Part shown: piece by piece, positions 1 through 11,604 of the stretch
Numbering within the stretch: position 1 is the stretch's first letter
How the letters are laid out: each line of letters starts with the position of its first letter
NCBI GenBank assembly: GCA_030762935.1
Contig: CM060883.1
Span: 30,436,501 to 30,500,500, forward strand
Origin: Hymenopus coronatus
Lineage: Eukaryota; Arthropoda; Insecta; Mantodea; Hymenopodidae
Reading direction: 5' to 3'
DNA: 64,000 nt
Notes under the pieces: generated by a model
The model's database searches: none
Seen by the model: only the letters and a program-made list of their open reading frames with translations
Told to the model about the DNA's origin: nothing
Translations under genes and position numbers: made by a program

Positions 1-182
1 GATACATGAATGATGATGGAGCACCGGTGGAATGCGATGGCGGGGGAAACCGGAGTACCCGGAGAAAACCCGCCCCAGCGCAGTTTTGTCCACCACAAAT
101 CTCACATGCGGTCGCTTGGGATCGAACCCCGGCCGTCTAGGTGAGAGTCGAGTGGTCTAACCACTCGGCCACGGCGCGGCCT
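1..182 (-). mobile_element. tRNA-derived SINE, family S1
   Basis: Read on the minus strand, this starts with a tRNA-like head: an A-box-like stretch gtggccgagtggtt near 155-172 and a B box ggttcgatccc near 118-130. It continues into a body containing gggttttctccggg and actccggtttccc. The far end runs into the window edge. A second copy without its head lies at 38842-38990, which shows it is dispersed. The head is too altered to be a functional tRNA gene. Confidence 0.75.
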
Positions 183-264
183 TTGGGGAACATGGACATT
201 ATTTGTAGGGAGGGGAGAAACGAGAGATTGTCTCCTTTACGTAGAGGAGTGTGGAGGTTATATA

Positions 265-1132
265 CGAGGGCTGTAAATAAAGTAGTGGCAACATTGATAG
301 AACACAATATTTATTGAACTTACAAGTACAATTGCATTACATTCCTTCAATGTAGTCACCCGCAAAGTCCCTAACCTTTTGCCAAATGTAGGGCAGCCGT
401 TGGGGACTGTTGGCAAGGCGATCTCTGTTGATGACTACGAAAGTGCGCCCTACTGCGCGGACTACAGATGCCACGTCAGGAAATCAGCGGCCTCGGAGGG
501 GTTCCTTCAACTTCGGAAACATGAAGTCACAAAGACTCATGTCTGGTGAGTACGGAGGATGTTCCAAAACCTCCCAAAGTCGCCGTTGCAATCAGAGCTG
601 GACATTGTTTGTTGACGGTTTGTCCCTCAGGCACAGCAAGCGTAAGAATAACCCCCTCGTACTGAAAACTCCCGGACAGTCCATCGATGGTCCATGGCAA
701 CGAGACCACTCACGATGTCAATCTGATCATGCGGAATGGATGGCCGACCTGTGCGGTGCAAATCCGCAGTCTCAGTCCGACCTGCACGAAACACCTTGAC
801 CCATCGTGCAACCGTCCTGTACGGCAATGCATTCCCGCCACAGGCTCCACGTAATCCTCGATAACATGCTGATGCATTTTTTCCACGGGCAACCTCGATT
901 TTAATCCACGAAAGCTGATCGCCTTTGGTAGACATGCTTTAGAGCGGTGCACTTGACACTGTTCACTTCAACGCCACACAGCAACAACACACTGTCAACT
1001 GGCAGCCCGACCAAAACACACCACACACATCGACACTAGTCACCTGATCGCTCCCATGTCCTATTGGCTCATACCTGCTCTCCTAAGAATGTGGGGACCA
1101 TGTTGCCACAGAAACGTTACATATATGGGCCA
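265..1132 (-). mobile_element. Internally deleted mariner-like element
   Basis: The ends carry a degenerate terminal inverted repeat: ...agtggcaacattg at about 281-295 and its inverse caatgttgccac-like sequence near 1096-1112. TA dinucleotides flank the outer boundaries, as expected for Tc1/mariner insertion. The interior holds transposase remnants on the minus strand. At ~870 bp it is shorter than a full mariner (~1.3 kb), which agrees with the coding deletion. The boundaries are estimates by eye. Confidence 0.65.
337..935 (-). pseudogene. Mariner transposase, broken
   Basis: From 935 down to about 640 the minus strand encodes the paired helix-turn-helix N-terminus of a mariner transposase, with recognisable ARGKNASACYRGL, PYRTVARWVK and a GRP hinge. 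The frame then shifts. The catalytic core is mostly missing, but the later parts VPEGQTVNKQ and FPKLKEPLRGR are readable in other frames. The C-terminus GDYIEGM ends at a stop at 337-339. The first catalytic aspartate region is deleted, so it cannot be active. It is a fossil or a short derivative mobilised in trans. Confidence 0.8.
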
Positions 1133-1285
1133 TACTAGATAGTATGACATCAAGATTCAGTCTATCTTAATGATGATAGTGTAGTCACAAACTTGTGCTT
1201 TACTGCTGATCATCAGCAAAGCTTTCGTGGCGGTTAGGTCAGTCATGTAGTTGAAGTGGGGATTTTCATTGCAAGGGAAGAGGTT

Positions 1286-2129
1286 CTTTATTTTTACTTT
1301 CTCTAGCCCGTATCTACAATGTACATAGTAGGTAGAGAAGGTACTGTATTCCACCCAACAATTCCATGTCAAAATTTCACATTAGCATTAAGTAAATGTA
1401 TGTTTTGAGGTCCCCATTACAAAAGTGTAAAAGTGTATCTATGGACAGCGTAGTTCAAAAACATTAAATACCGAACTACACATTTAAGTTTAGTATCTCT
1501 CAAGGATGCGGCACGAAGATTTTCAATAAAATTCCACAGCCCTAAGTACTCTTTACGTGGAAACAATTTTCAATTTTTTTTTCTCAAAAATGGCTCTAAA
1601 ATGTTGATTAAAATATCATACATTAAAGTCACAAGTAATGTGTATATCTTGAATGTTCTGGGAATCTCCACTGAAGACCTCTTTATTCGGGATACATTTT
1701 GTTTAATTTTGCATAACTGATAAACAGTAACAGATAGACATAGAATTACCACACAAAAAATGTATATTTCGTTAAAATATATAATTATGTCATATACACT
1801 TTTTTGTAGAACTGTACTTTCTGAGAAGCTACTTGTTATTGGTTTCAGCTATAAAATACATATACTTTTCTCAAACGGGACCATATAGAGCGAACCGAAC
1901 CTCAATTGTGTCACATAGGACGAAATTTTAAAGGATTTGATTATCGCTTTAGGCTAACGTTTTCCCTTATTTGCCTTTTACTTCAAGGGAAACAAATAAT
2001 AAGACCACTTATGCTAATATTTATCTCGATTAGCATGGTGTTGATAAAAGGATACTCTTTTGTAAGAAGAGCTTGTATATGGATCAGGTAGAGAAAGTTA
2101 TGTGAATGGAACGCACCAGATCTTTGTTC
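1286..2129 (-). repeat. HP repeat, near-complete diverged copy
   Basis: First of the dominant repeat family. Landmarks of a complete copy on its own 5'-3' strand are: TCTGATGTGTTCCATTCAC; ACTTTCTCTAC; a stretch ending TGCTAATCGAGA; a tract with GGTTTACCAGTTATGC; a CA microsatellite; a segment containing TCTCGGTATCGAATTT; and a terminal near-palindrome of about 40 bp built on TCTATACACTATGTACATAG ending GAGAAAGTAAAA. Here the hairpin end lies at ~1286-1340 and the 5' end at ~2095-2129. This copy lacks the microsatellite. No open reading frame is shared between copies, so the family is non-coding. Confidence 0.8.
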
Positions 2130-2265
2130 GTTAAGAGAGTACGAAGTACTGTATCTGGGCAGTAAAATGTGTCATATCTAAGGAACATTTTCAAAGTAAA
2201 CTATAGAATCTAAAAAACTAATATTTCCACTGGTTGGAAATGTAATATTCTTATGATAACTGAAA

Positions 2266-2428
2266 TAATTTTTACTTTCTCTACACGTACTATCTAAATA
2301 GTGTATAGAGAAGGTATTGTAATGCACCCAAAAATTCGATACCGAGATTTCACCGGAAATACATGTTCTGAGTCCCCCTGAATCCAAAAAAAGAATTTTT
2401 AGAAGAATCTCCGTATGTGTCTGTTTGA

Positions 2429-2473
<45 letters not shown>

Positions 2474-3185
2474 TCTGTGGGCAGCATAGCTCAAAAACGA
2501 AAAGACCGTTAAAAACAAAACTTGGTATTTAGGTTTGCTATTTCCAAGGATGCGACACAAAGATTTTCAAGAAAATCTCCCCACCCCCAACTACCCTTTA
2601 CATGGAATTTTTTTTCGAAAAGTTTGATTTCTCAAAAGTGGCCCTACTAATTTTAATTAAAAGAGCATATATTCAACATATTTACTTGACAGATAAAATG
2701 TATATCTTGAATTTTCTAGGAATAACCTTTGAAGACTACTTTATTCTGGATGAATTTTACGGGATTTTGAATAACAGCTAAACCGTAAGAGATGGACAAA
2801 AGCTTACCACACAAAAAATGTAGAGCACGTTAAAACACACAATTTATGTCATGTATATTTTTTTTCGTGGATTTGATCGTTTTTGAGATATTCCTTGTTT
2901 TTGGTTTCAGGTTTAAAAAACTTACACTTTTTTCATACAGGAATTTGTCAACCCCTGTCCATAGAAACAAAGGAACTTCAGTCACATACCACTAGCTTTT
3001 GACTGTCACTTTAACCTATGGTACTCCTTTATTTCGTTTCTACCTACAAGGAAGCAATAAATAAGAGTATTTCTGCTATTTTTTTCTCGATTGGCATTAA
3101 GTAAATAGAAGCATAAGGTTTTTAAAATTAATGTGTTGCAGAGATGTAAGAGAAAGTCATGTGAATGGAACACATCAGCTTTTTT
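2266..3185 (-). repeat. HP repeat, complete copy with long GT tract
   Basis: The hairpin end is at 2276-2322 and the 5' end at 3150-3185. A pure GT run of about 40 bp (2431-2471) sits at the microsatellite position of the family. Confidence 0.85.
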
Positions 3186-3235
3186 TCTCAAAATGTTGAA
3201 TAGTTTTGAAAAAATAAACTTTTCTGTGAGAATTT

Positions 3236-4114
3236 TTTCTTTCTCTATCACGTATGCACAATACAGTAGATAGAGGGCGTTGTATCCTACCCAAAAATTC
3301 GATACCGGAAATATATGTTATAAGAAACCTTGATAAATTAAACAAAATAAAGCATATTTAGTAAAAGATCCGCGGGTGCGTGCAAGTGTGTGTGTGTATG
3401 TGTGTGTGTATGGACAGTATAGCACAAAAACGAAAAGTCTGTTAAATACCAAACTTGGAGTTTCTGTGACGTATCTTCCAAGAATGCGACAAGACCATTT
3501 GCAAAAAAAATTCCCCCATCCCAAACAGCCCTTTATATGGAAGCATTTTTGAAATTTTTGTTTTTCTCAAAAGTGGATTTATTTTAGATTAAAATACCGT
3601 ATATTCAATATATTTATATGACAAATAAAATGTGTCTATATCTTGAATTTCCTAAGATTAGCCGCATATGTCCTCTTTATTGAATTATTTTTGCCTAACT
3701 GGTAAACCGTAAAATACAAATAAACATATTTGAAAAAAAAAAAAAAAACAATTTATGTCCAATGCATTTTTGTTGTAGAGCTAACCATTTCCGAGTAATT
3801 CCTTGTTATTGGTGTCTATTTTTAAATACTTTTACTTTTCTCAAACAGAGAGTCGTCTGAGCTTCTTGTTTTAGTCCTCACCATGCAAAGAAGCGAATTT
3901 AAATGGCAATAACAGAGTGACAGGTTTTAAAATATCCGACTATCCCTGTAGCCTAGTGTATTCCCTTAAATCCTTTCTACCTATACGGAACTGAGTAGCA
4001 CTATCTGTTGTGTTTATACTCGTACTTATTTCGATTGGAGTATACTTCCTTTGTAGGAAGTTTGTTTGCGTGTAAGCACAGAAAGTTACATGAATGGAAG
4101 AGAGAGAATTTTTG
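3236..4114 (-). repeat. HP repeat, complete diverged copy
   Basis: The hairpin end is degraded (3236-3285). A GT-rich tract lies at 3386-3412 and the eroded 5' end near 4075-4114. Confidence 0.75.
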
Positions 4115-4169
4115 TACCATATTGTCATTTATTTTAAGATTTTTACCAGTTCCTCCAACCAACATGTAT

Positions 4170-5178
4170 TACTTTCTCTACACGTACTATGTACGTAGTG
4201 TATAGAGAGTGTAGTGTACCGAGATTTCACCGGAAATACATTTTTGAGTCCCCCTGAATCCAAAAAAAGCATTTTTGGAAAAAGGTCCGTGTATGTGTAT
4301 GTGTATTGGTATTTAAGTTTGATATCTTCCAAGGATGCGACATGAAGATTTTCAAGATAATCCCCCAAACCAAGCTACGCTTAACATAGTAAAAATTTCG
4401 AAAACTTTGATTTTCTCAAAAATATCTCTCTAAATTTTGATTAAAATATCGTATATTAAAGATATTTACCTGACGAACAAAATGTATATCTTGAATTTTC
4501 TGGTAATGGTCTCTAATGACCTCTGTATTCTGGATGATTTTTATTGAATTTTGCATAACTGGAAAACCTTAAGGGATATATAAAACTTACCTAACAGAAA
4601 ATGTAGAGCTCGTTAAAACACACATTTTATGTTATATACATCTTTTCGTTAGTGGATAATTTTTTATATCTTCCTTGTTTTTGGTTTCAGCTTTAAAAAA
4701 ATCCTGTCCATACAAACTAAGGGGCTTCAGTCACATAGCAACTGGCTTTTGACTAATATTTTAGCGTATAGTACTCCTTTATTACCCTTCTACTTGCACG
4801 TACACAAGTAATGTGACTAATTCTACTAATTTTTTCTCGATTAGTATGAAGTAAATAGAAGCAATTTATGTTATATATATTTTTTTCTTGGAGTGGATAA
4901 TTTTTGAGATATTACTTGTTATTTGTTTCAGCTTTAAAATCTTATACTTTTCTCAAAGGGGATTTTGTCAACTCCTGTCCGTAGAAACAAAGGAACTTCA
5001 ATCACATTCCAACCTGTTTTTGTCTACATCCCTTATTTCCCTTCTACTTACATGGAAGCAAGTAATAAGACTACTTCTGCTATTGTTTTCTTGATTGGCA
5101 TGAAGTAAAAAGAAGCATAAGCTTTTTAACAATAATTTGTAGCAGAGAAAGTCATGTAAATGAAACACATCAGATTTT
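4170..5178 (-). repeat. HP repeat with a partial second copy fused head-to-tail
   Basis: A copy runs from its hairpin at 4170 to about 4862. It then jumps back to an earlier point of the consensus (aatttatgttatata) and runs to a normal 5' end at 5178, so its last ~300 bp are duplicated. The microsatellite has been lost in this copy. Confidence 0.8.
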
Positions 5179-6175
5179 TGTATATTTGCAGACTCCAGAA
5201 GTGTATTACAAGCACTTTTTTCCATTTATTTTGATAAACAGTCTTATATTATTTATTGCATTAATAATAAATTACATGAATTTAAGCAACACAATACTCA
5301 TGGGAAATGTATATGGGATCCCTCCATACCGAATAACTTATATATATGGTGGATAGTGCATAAAAACATTCAATTACAGATGGCAGGGGCGTCCAACTGG
5401 GTTTGCCAGCAAATGATTTTAACGTTCTGTGGGAAGGACTAATTTTTGTTAAAAGCAAACCTTACTTTGAATAATATTTCAAGGAAAACACTCACCATGG
5501 TTCAGGAATCTTAGATTATCAAGGCAATGAATAGTCACAATCAACATGCTTCATAGAAACCACACATCCTTGGAAAATACACTATTTAAATTCAACATTA
5601 TAAATGCTAAAATGTGTTCATGCAGTTAAGCAGAAAAAACATCAAATCATATATTCTGTTAACACCACAAATTTCAAAGTGAAAGAAATAGTTTACTTGA
5701 AGGTTTATCCAAAATTAAAATATACGGTCTCTGTCATATTGAATATTTTTTGCAGTTAATGATATTTCGGTCCTTAATGTATATTACTAAATTTATTAAT
5801 GATATAAATTTACAAATTTTAATGCATGGATGTTGATAATATTGAATTGGTTTTAGTTTTACTGTATTACAATGAATCGATGTAACTTGTGATTGTATAT
5901 GTGATAGAATGAGCTAGAAATCGTGTCGATTAATCTATGTTTCAGACATTAACAAATATATGAATATATTTCAGCTTTACTGTGTTTTAGACAAAGTAAA
6001 AATACAGGTCGTATTATTAAATACGCAACTCAGTATTTATCTTGGCAACTGAGGGAAACCACAAAAACAAACAAAACAAGAAACTCAGCCAAATTGGTGG
6101 GTCCACGGATTCTGAATCGAGGACCATTTGAATAAGGCCACAGACGTTAGCGCCTGAATCATCCCGATCCTTCAA
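5179..6175. other. AT-rich spacer, no gene seen
   Basis: No coding pattern, repeat family member or RNA gene was recognised. On the minus strand this stretch lies downstream of the GPCR cassette array, so it could contain that gene's 3' UTR and polyadenylation site. Several tttatt stretches (AATAAA on the minus strand) are present near 5220 and 5790, but I cannot choose between them. Confidence 0.4.
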
Positions 6176-7950
6176 ATGCAGCTTCAACTTCGGCAACGTT
6201 TCCAACAGAAACACTTGGAAAGGTTATCCCTGAAATACGTACGATATTTGCCATTTCCAACACAAAGAGACACTGGATTGCGACATAAGCTCAGTGGTAA
6301 GAAGTTGACTGGTGAAAATGTAAAGATGTTCATTGGGAAGATACTCTTTGCTGTCCAAAAAGTAAATGTTCAGAGGAATATATGTGATACAGAACACAAG
6401 TTCAGCCGCAACATCGGAAACACTTCAAACAGAAAGTACTTCTTGAAATATTATAATATTTTCCACTTCCAACACAAAGAGCCACTGAATTGAGACAAGA
6501 GCTCAGCGGCATCAGAAGCTGAATGGTGAAGGTGTAAAAATGATCGTTGCGACCATACACTTTGCCGTCAAAGAAGTAAATGTTCAAAGGCAGATATGTG
6601 TTGAAAAATCAAGCTCAGCTGCAACATCGGAATCACTTCCAACAGGAACACTTGAAAGATACTCTTGAAATATGTACGATATTTGCCACTTACAACAGAA
6701 AAAGCCACTACATTGATACATGAGCTCAGCGGTATCAAAAACTGCCTGACGAAGGTGTTAAGATGGTCGTTGGGACCATACTCTTTACCGACCAGGAAGT
6801 AAATGTTCAAAGGCAGATATGTGTTGCAGAACTCAAGTTCAGCTACAACATCGGAATCACTTCCAACATAAACACTTGGAAAGGTAATTCTTGAAATGCT
6901 TACGATATTCGCCACATCCAACACAATGAGCCACTGAATTGAGACAAGAGCTGAGTGGTACCAGAAGCTGACTGGAAAAGATGATTGTTGGGACCATATT
7001 CTTTGCCGACTAGGAAGTAAATGTTTAGAGGCGATATGGGTTGTAGAACACAAGTTCAGCTACAACATCGGAATCACTTCCAACAGAAACTCTTGAAAGG
7101 TACTTATGAAATTTGTACGATATTTGCCATTTCCAATACAAAAAACCACTGCATTGAGATATGAGCTCAGCGGTATCAAAAGCTGACTGGTGAATATGTA
7201 AAAATGCTCGTTGCGACCATACACTTTACCGTCAAAGAAGTAAATGTTCAAAGGCAGATATGTGTTGCAGAACTCAAGTTCAGCTGCAACATCGGAAATA
7301 CTTCCAACATAAACACTTGGAAAGGTATTTCTTGAAATGCTTACGATATTTGCCAACATCCAACACAAAGAACCACTGCATTGAGATATGAGCTCAGCGG
7401 TATCAAAAGCTGACTGGTGAATATGTAAAAATGCTCGTTGCGACCATACACTTTACCGTCAAAGAAGTAAATGTTTAAAGGCAGATATGCGTTGCAGAAC
7501 TCAAGTTCAGCTGCAACATCGGAAATACTTCCAACATAAACACTTGGAAAGGTATTTCTTGAAATGCTTACGATATTTGCCATATCCAACACAAAGAACC
7601 ACTGCATTGAGATATGAGCTCAGCGGTATCAAAAGCTGACTGGTGAATATGTAAAAATGCTCGTTGGGACCATACATTTTGTCGTCCAAAAAGTAAATGT
7701 TCAGATGCAGAAATGTGATGCAGAGCACATCATGTCAACTTCAACACCGGAAACACTTGCAACAGAAACATTTTAAAATGTACTTCTTGAAATACCTATG
7801 ATATTTACCACTTCCAACATAAAGAGCCACTGGCATCAAGAGCTCAGTGGCATCAGAAGCTGAATGGTGAAGATGTAAAGATGCTCGCTGCGACCATACA
7901 CTTTGCCGTCCAAGAAGTAAATGTTCAAAGGCAGATATGTGTTGCAGAAC
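6176..7950 (-). repeat. Eight-unit tandem array of GPCR TM6-TM7-tail cassettes
   Basis: Eight units of 212-234 bp lie end to end: 6176-6396, 6397-6608, 6609-6831, 6832-7049, 7050-7272, 7273-7500, 7501-7734 and 7735-7950. Each is related to 7951-8171, the last coding part of the GPCR just upstream. On the minus strand each unit starts at the equivalent of receptor residue ~361 (FC.TYLPLNIYF) and runs through ECL3, TM7 and the cysteine-rich tail. Several units stay open through TM7, but the NP of TM7 has become NA, NS or NV and frames slip near the tail. Units 7050-7272, 7273-7500 and 7501-7734 are nearly identical over long stretches, so amplification was recent or sequence exchange continues. 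They follow the gene's own stop codon and are most simply pseudo-cassettes. Confidence 0.85.
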
Positions 7951-7956
7951 TCAAGT

Positions 7957-9258
7957 TCAGCTGCAACATCGGAAATACTTCCAACATAAACACTTGGAAA
8001 GGTAATTCTTGAAATACTTCCGATATTTGCTACATCCAACACAAAGAGCCACTGGATTGAGACAAGAGCTGAGCGGTATCATAAGCTGGCTAGTGAAGAT
8101 GTAAAGATGGTCGTTGGGACCATATTCTTTGCCGACCAGGAAGTAAATGTTCAGAGGCAAATATGTGATGCAGAACACTATTACAAGGCTGAGGATCACT
8201 CTCGCACTTCTTTCTCTAGCTCGTTTTTCACGCAACATTTCTGGTGTTTGCTCGCCAGGTATCTGTTGAACACTCTTATGTATTATTCTCGAAGTAGAAA
8301 TGGAGAACGCAGCTATAACAACAAATGGGAGCATGCAAATGCAACAAAATCGAAGGTACTGTTTTAATGTTCCCTTAGGAAATTCACAATTAATAGCTGC
8401 GTTAAAAGCGTCAAATATTCCGGTGAGCCCTGCTAGAATCCAGACCAAGGCTAGCAATACGGGAATCTTTAAGTACTTTTTCGTAAATTCCAAAGTTTTA
8501 CTGCCTGGTGTCGAAACTGTGGCTAAAAATCTCAACAAACTCAACACCACCATGGAGTACACGCTGGAAGCTATGCCTGCAGTTCTGGAATATGACATAA
8601 TATGGCAGGTGGTAGAATTCAGTGCAGTGGGCAACCATCGATATCTGCTGTAGAACACCACGATGTTAGTGATGAGGAGCAACATATCTCCAATGGCAAG
8701 ATTTAGTATCACTTTGTTAGGCCCTGTTCTTATATCCTCATTCCCAACAAATGCCATCACAACCATCATATTTCCTAACATCCCAAACATCAATTCCACT
8801 CCTGCAAAAATCGGATAATAGATATCTATCCAATATTCCAATCCTGCAGAATCGTCCTTGCTCTTTAGGATAGATATGTATCTGTTTAAATCACTCAGAC
8901 TGACACATGCTGTACCCGAGGTAGACTGATTTTGGGTGTATAACCCCCGCAAAAAATTATAGAAATTATCTATGATCCTTACCATGGCTCTCAGTTCTTC
9001 CTTTAGGATTTTATAGTCCGCATAGCTTGTAGAAGGGCCTAGTAGTCTTTTTTGTGAGTAATATGATAACTGTGCTTCTTGTATCAGATAGAGATGTTGT
9101 ATGAAGAGGTGGGAGCAGTTGATCTTGGGTCCAACGAAACTGTTGCAACTTCCTATTCGAAGAAAGGGTAGACTGTATTGACAGAGGTCACCAATGAATA
9201 CACTTCGTGCTGTAGGAAGTACACTACAGAGCAGAATCCAGATGGTAAATGCATCCAT
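7957..9258 (-). CDS. Atypical rhodopsin-family (class A) GPCR, intronless
   Basis: A 433-residue seven-transmembrane receptor. The ATG at 9258 begins MDAFTIWILL, a likely signal sequence; a longer frame upstream has no ATG, and ttttggttttgcag directly before the ATG resembles a splice acceptor, so a 5' UTR intron is possible. The ectodomain of ~145 residues has cysteines at 26, 38, 48 and 118. Approximate helices: TM1 147-170, TM2 182-205 (Asp191 in LAIGD), TM3 218-248, TM4 265-288, TM5 302-325, TM6 352-376, TM7 385-408. Cys218 and Cys291 can form the usual TM3-ECL2 disulfide. TM3 ends in Leu242-Arg243-Phe244 instead of D/ERY, and TM7 has NPVAL rather than NPxxY. Tail cysteines 423-432 could be palmitoylated. 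By eye it is nearest bombesin/CCHamide/endothelin-like peptide receptors; the ligand is unknown. It is paralogous to the gene at 20330-30515 but lacks that gene's intron. Confidence 0.88.
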   Translation of the reverse strand: MDAFTIWILLCSVLPTARSVFIGDLCQYSLPFLRIGSCNSFVGPKINCSHLFIQHLYLIQEAQLSYYSQKRLLGPSTSYADYKILKEELRAMVRIIDNFYNFLRGLYTQNQSTSGTACVSLSDLNRYISILKSKDDSAGLEYWIDIYYPIFAGVELMFGMLGNMMVVMAFVGNEDIRTGPNKVILNLAIGDMLLLITNIVVFYSRYRWLPTALNSTTCHIMSYSRTAGIASSVYSMVVLSLLRFLATVSTPGSKTLEFTKKYLKIPVLLALVWILAGLTGIFDAFNAAINCEFPKGTLKQYLRFCCICMLPFVVIAAFSISTSRIIHKSVQQIPGEQTPEMLREKRARERSARVILSLVIVFCITYLPLNIYFLVGKEYGPNDHLYIFTSQLMIPLSSCLNPVALCVGCSKYRKYFKNYLSKCLCWKYFRCCS

Positions 9259-9330
9259 CTGCAAAACCAAAAATATTTCACAAGCTTACAATACATAAGA
9301 TAAAAATGTTTTACAAATAATTGAACCTTT

Positions 9331-9961
9331 TTGACTTTCTCTATCCCGTACATAGTGGATAGAGGAGTTATTGTATTCCTCAAACAACGTCAAGATTTCA
9401 CCGGAAATACATGTTTTAATATCCCCTGAGTCCGAAAAAAGCCTTTTAAGAAAAATACCGATTAATACCAAACTTGGCATTTCTGTTTGCGACACGCAGA
9501 TTGTCAAAGAAATACCCCCACCACAGACTATACGGATTTTTTTTAATTTTGTTTTTTTCTCAAAAATAGCTATAACGATTTTGATTAAAATACTCTATAT
9601 TAAATGTATTTACATCACAAATAAAGTATATACTTTGAATTTTCTGGGAATAGCTTCTGAATACCTCTTTATTCCAGATTAATTTTGCATAACAGTTAAA
9701 CCACAAGAGATAGAGAATAATTTATTTCATAAAAATGTAGATCTCGTTAAAACAGATAATTTATGTAATGTAATTTTTTTTGTAGAGTTGGCCATTTTCG
9801 AGGTACTCCTTGTTATTGGTTTCAGTTTAAACAACATAACTTTTCTCAAACGACACCATGCAAAGTGAACCGAACCTCAATTGTTTCACATAACGACCAG
9901 CATTTTAAAGATTTGACTATCACTTGAACCTAATTACTCCCTTGTTTTCCTTTATTTTTCA
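9331..9961 (-). repeat. HP repeat, 3' two-thirds
   Basis: The hairpin end (gactttctctatcccg...) lies only ~75 bp upstream of the GPCR start at 9258, with the repeat in the same direction as that gene. The copy breaks off at ~9961 where sequence of the opposite orientation begins. The microsatellite is deleted. Confidence 0.8.
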
Positions 9962-10867
9962 GGGGGAGATTTTCTTGAAGATTTTAGTGGCGAATTATTG
10001 GAAAATGCTGAACTTAAATATCAATTTTGGTTTTTAACCGAATTTTCGTTTTTGAGCTATGCTGTTCTCACACAAACTGATACCTTTAAAACAATCTGAT
10101 GTGTTCCATTCACTTGAATTTCTCTAGCTATTACACAAACATCATTCTTAAAAGATTATTCTTTTATCTACGACATGGTAATCGAAATAAACATTAGCAG
10201 AAATTGTCTTATTACTTGCTTCCTTGTAAGTAGAAGGAAAATAAGGGAATACACTAGACTAAATTGATAGTCAAATATTTTAAAGGCTCGTCCTGTGTGA
10301 ACAAACCGAAGTTCGGTTCGCTTTGCATGGCCTGCAATAAAACAAGAGAGATGAAACGAAAGTTTCCAATTGAAAAGTTTTTAAGGACTTTAAAATTGAA
10401 CACAATAACAAAGAATATCTCAGAAACAGTCAGGTCTATAAAAAACATACGATATATAATGTATATGTCATAAATTATGTTTTTAACCAGATCTACATTT
10501 TTTGTTCAGTAAGTTTTTGTCTATCTCTTTTAACCGTTATGCAAAATTCTGCAAAACACTCCGGAATAAGCCATTTTTCAGAAAAATAAAAACTTTCAAA
10601 ATTTATTGCGGTAAGAGGTTTTCTTGAAGATCTTCGTGTCACATCCTACTAAACTTAAATACCAAGTTTGGTTTTAACAGTCTTTTCTTTTCTGAGCTAT
10701 GCTGTGCACAGGCACCCACACGGACCTTTTTCTAAAAAATATTTTTTAGGACTCAGGGGATCTCAAACATATATTTCCGGTGAAATGTCGACATCGAATT
10801 TTTAGGTGCAATACAATACCTTCTCTATTCACTATGTACATTGTACATAAGGGCAAGAGAAATCAAA
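9962..10867 (+). repeat. HP repeats: internal fragment followed by a complete copy
   Basis: 9962-10094 is a central piece (gattttcttgaagatttt to the ctgatacc region). A fresh 5' end, tctgatgtgttccattcac, starts at 10095, and that copy runs to its hairpin at 10820-10867. Confidence 0.8.
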
Positions 10868-10887
10868 AATGCATAATTATTATTATT

Positions 10888-10991
10888 CATGGAAACTCAA
10901 AAGGTGAAGTTGTATATCCAATTTATGGGTGGAATGGCCTCTCTATAGTACCTACTATATTTATTGTTTATTCATATTAGAGAAAGTTAAA
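10888..10991 (+). repeat. HP repeat, 3' end fragment
   Basis: A short diverged piece with the gggtggaatg segment and an expanded, AT-rich terminal hairpin ending tagagaaagttaaaa. Confidence 0.55.
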
Positions 10992-11039
10992 ACGAACTTA
11001 AAACCATTTTTTTTTTTTTTAACTTACTGAGTTTTCCAG

Positions 11040-11603
11040 TTGGAGCTCTGTTTTTCAAAGACAGAGCGACACACACACATATCGCGCACACACATATATG
11101 AAGCTTTTTCTAAAGATTACTTTTCTTAGAAATAAGAGATCCTTAAACGTGTATATCCAGTGAACCCTGGTATCGAAATTTTGGGTTGAATGGATTGTCT
11201 CTATATCTGTATACCATGTAGTGGATAACATAACTCCATGGCACGACAGCTCACGGGGAACCTTGGCCTACCGCCCGGCCGCTGCGTCCCCCATCTCGGT
11301 CCACTACAGACGTCATGGATGGGGTGCAGTATTGGAGGGTGAGACGTGATCAGCGCCTCGAGCCCCTCCCGGCCGGTTAATGCGGTCCTCACGACCTGGA
11401 GCCGCTACTTCTCCATCAAGTAGCTCCTGAATTGGCCCCCCAGGGACCTCACGAGGCTGAGTGCACCCCGGTCCAGGTCTCCCAGCGGGGGAAAAATCCC
11501 CACGCCAGTACTGGGGATCGAACCCAGGTCTCCCGCTTGGTAGGCAGCTGCGCTACCACCGCGCTAAGGAGACGACCCCATGTAGTGGATAGAGAAAGTA
11601 AAA
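11040..11603 (+). repeat. HP repeat, 3' part split by a SINE
   Basis: The microsatellite region, ggtatcgaaattttggg and hairpin are present, but a SINE sits inside the terminal hairpin. Removing 11228-11577 and one copy of the duplicated target restores the tagtggatagagaaagtaaaa end. Confidence 0.75.
11228..11577 (-). mobile_element. tRNA-derived SINE, family S2, with target-site duplication
   Basis: A perfect 14 bp direct repeat, ccatgtagtggata, flanks the insert (11214-11227 and 11578-11591). On the minus strand the ~350 bp body starts with a tRNA-like head (gcgcggtggtagcgcagctg, B box gggttcgatcccc) and continues into a GC-rich body. High GC against the AT-rich surroundings and the intact duplication point to a young insertion. 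Confidence 0.9.
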
Positions 11604-11604
11604 C

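Noticed and set aside
410..799. 129-codon plus-strand frame
   Set aside because: It is the antisense of the mariner transposase remnant, which has recognisable protein motifs on the minus strand.
2400..2480. Open frames rich in Cys-Val or His-Thr residues around GT/CA tracts (also near 13.8, 16.2, 19.2, 33.0 and 59.0 kb)
   Set aside because: These translate simple GT/CA repeats and conserved non-coding HP sequence. The same peptides appear wherever an HP copy lies, on either strand.
8107..8653. Two plus-strand frames inside GPCR 1
   Set aside because: Antisense of a well-supported receptor; no independent motif.
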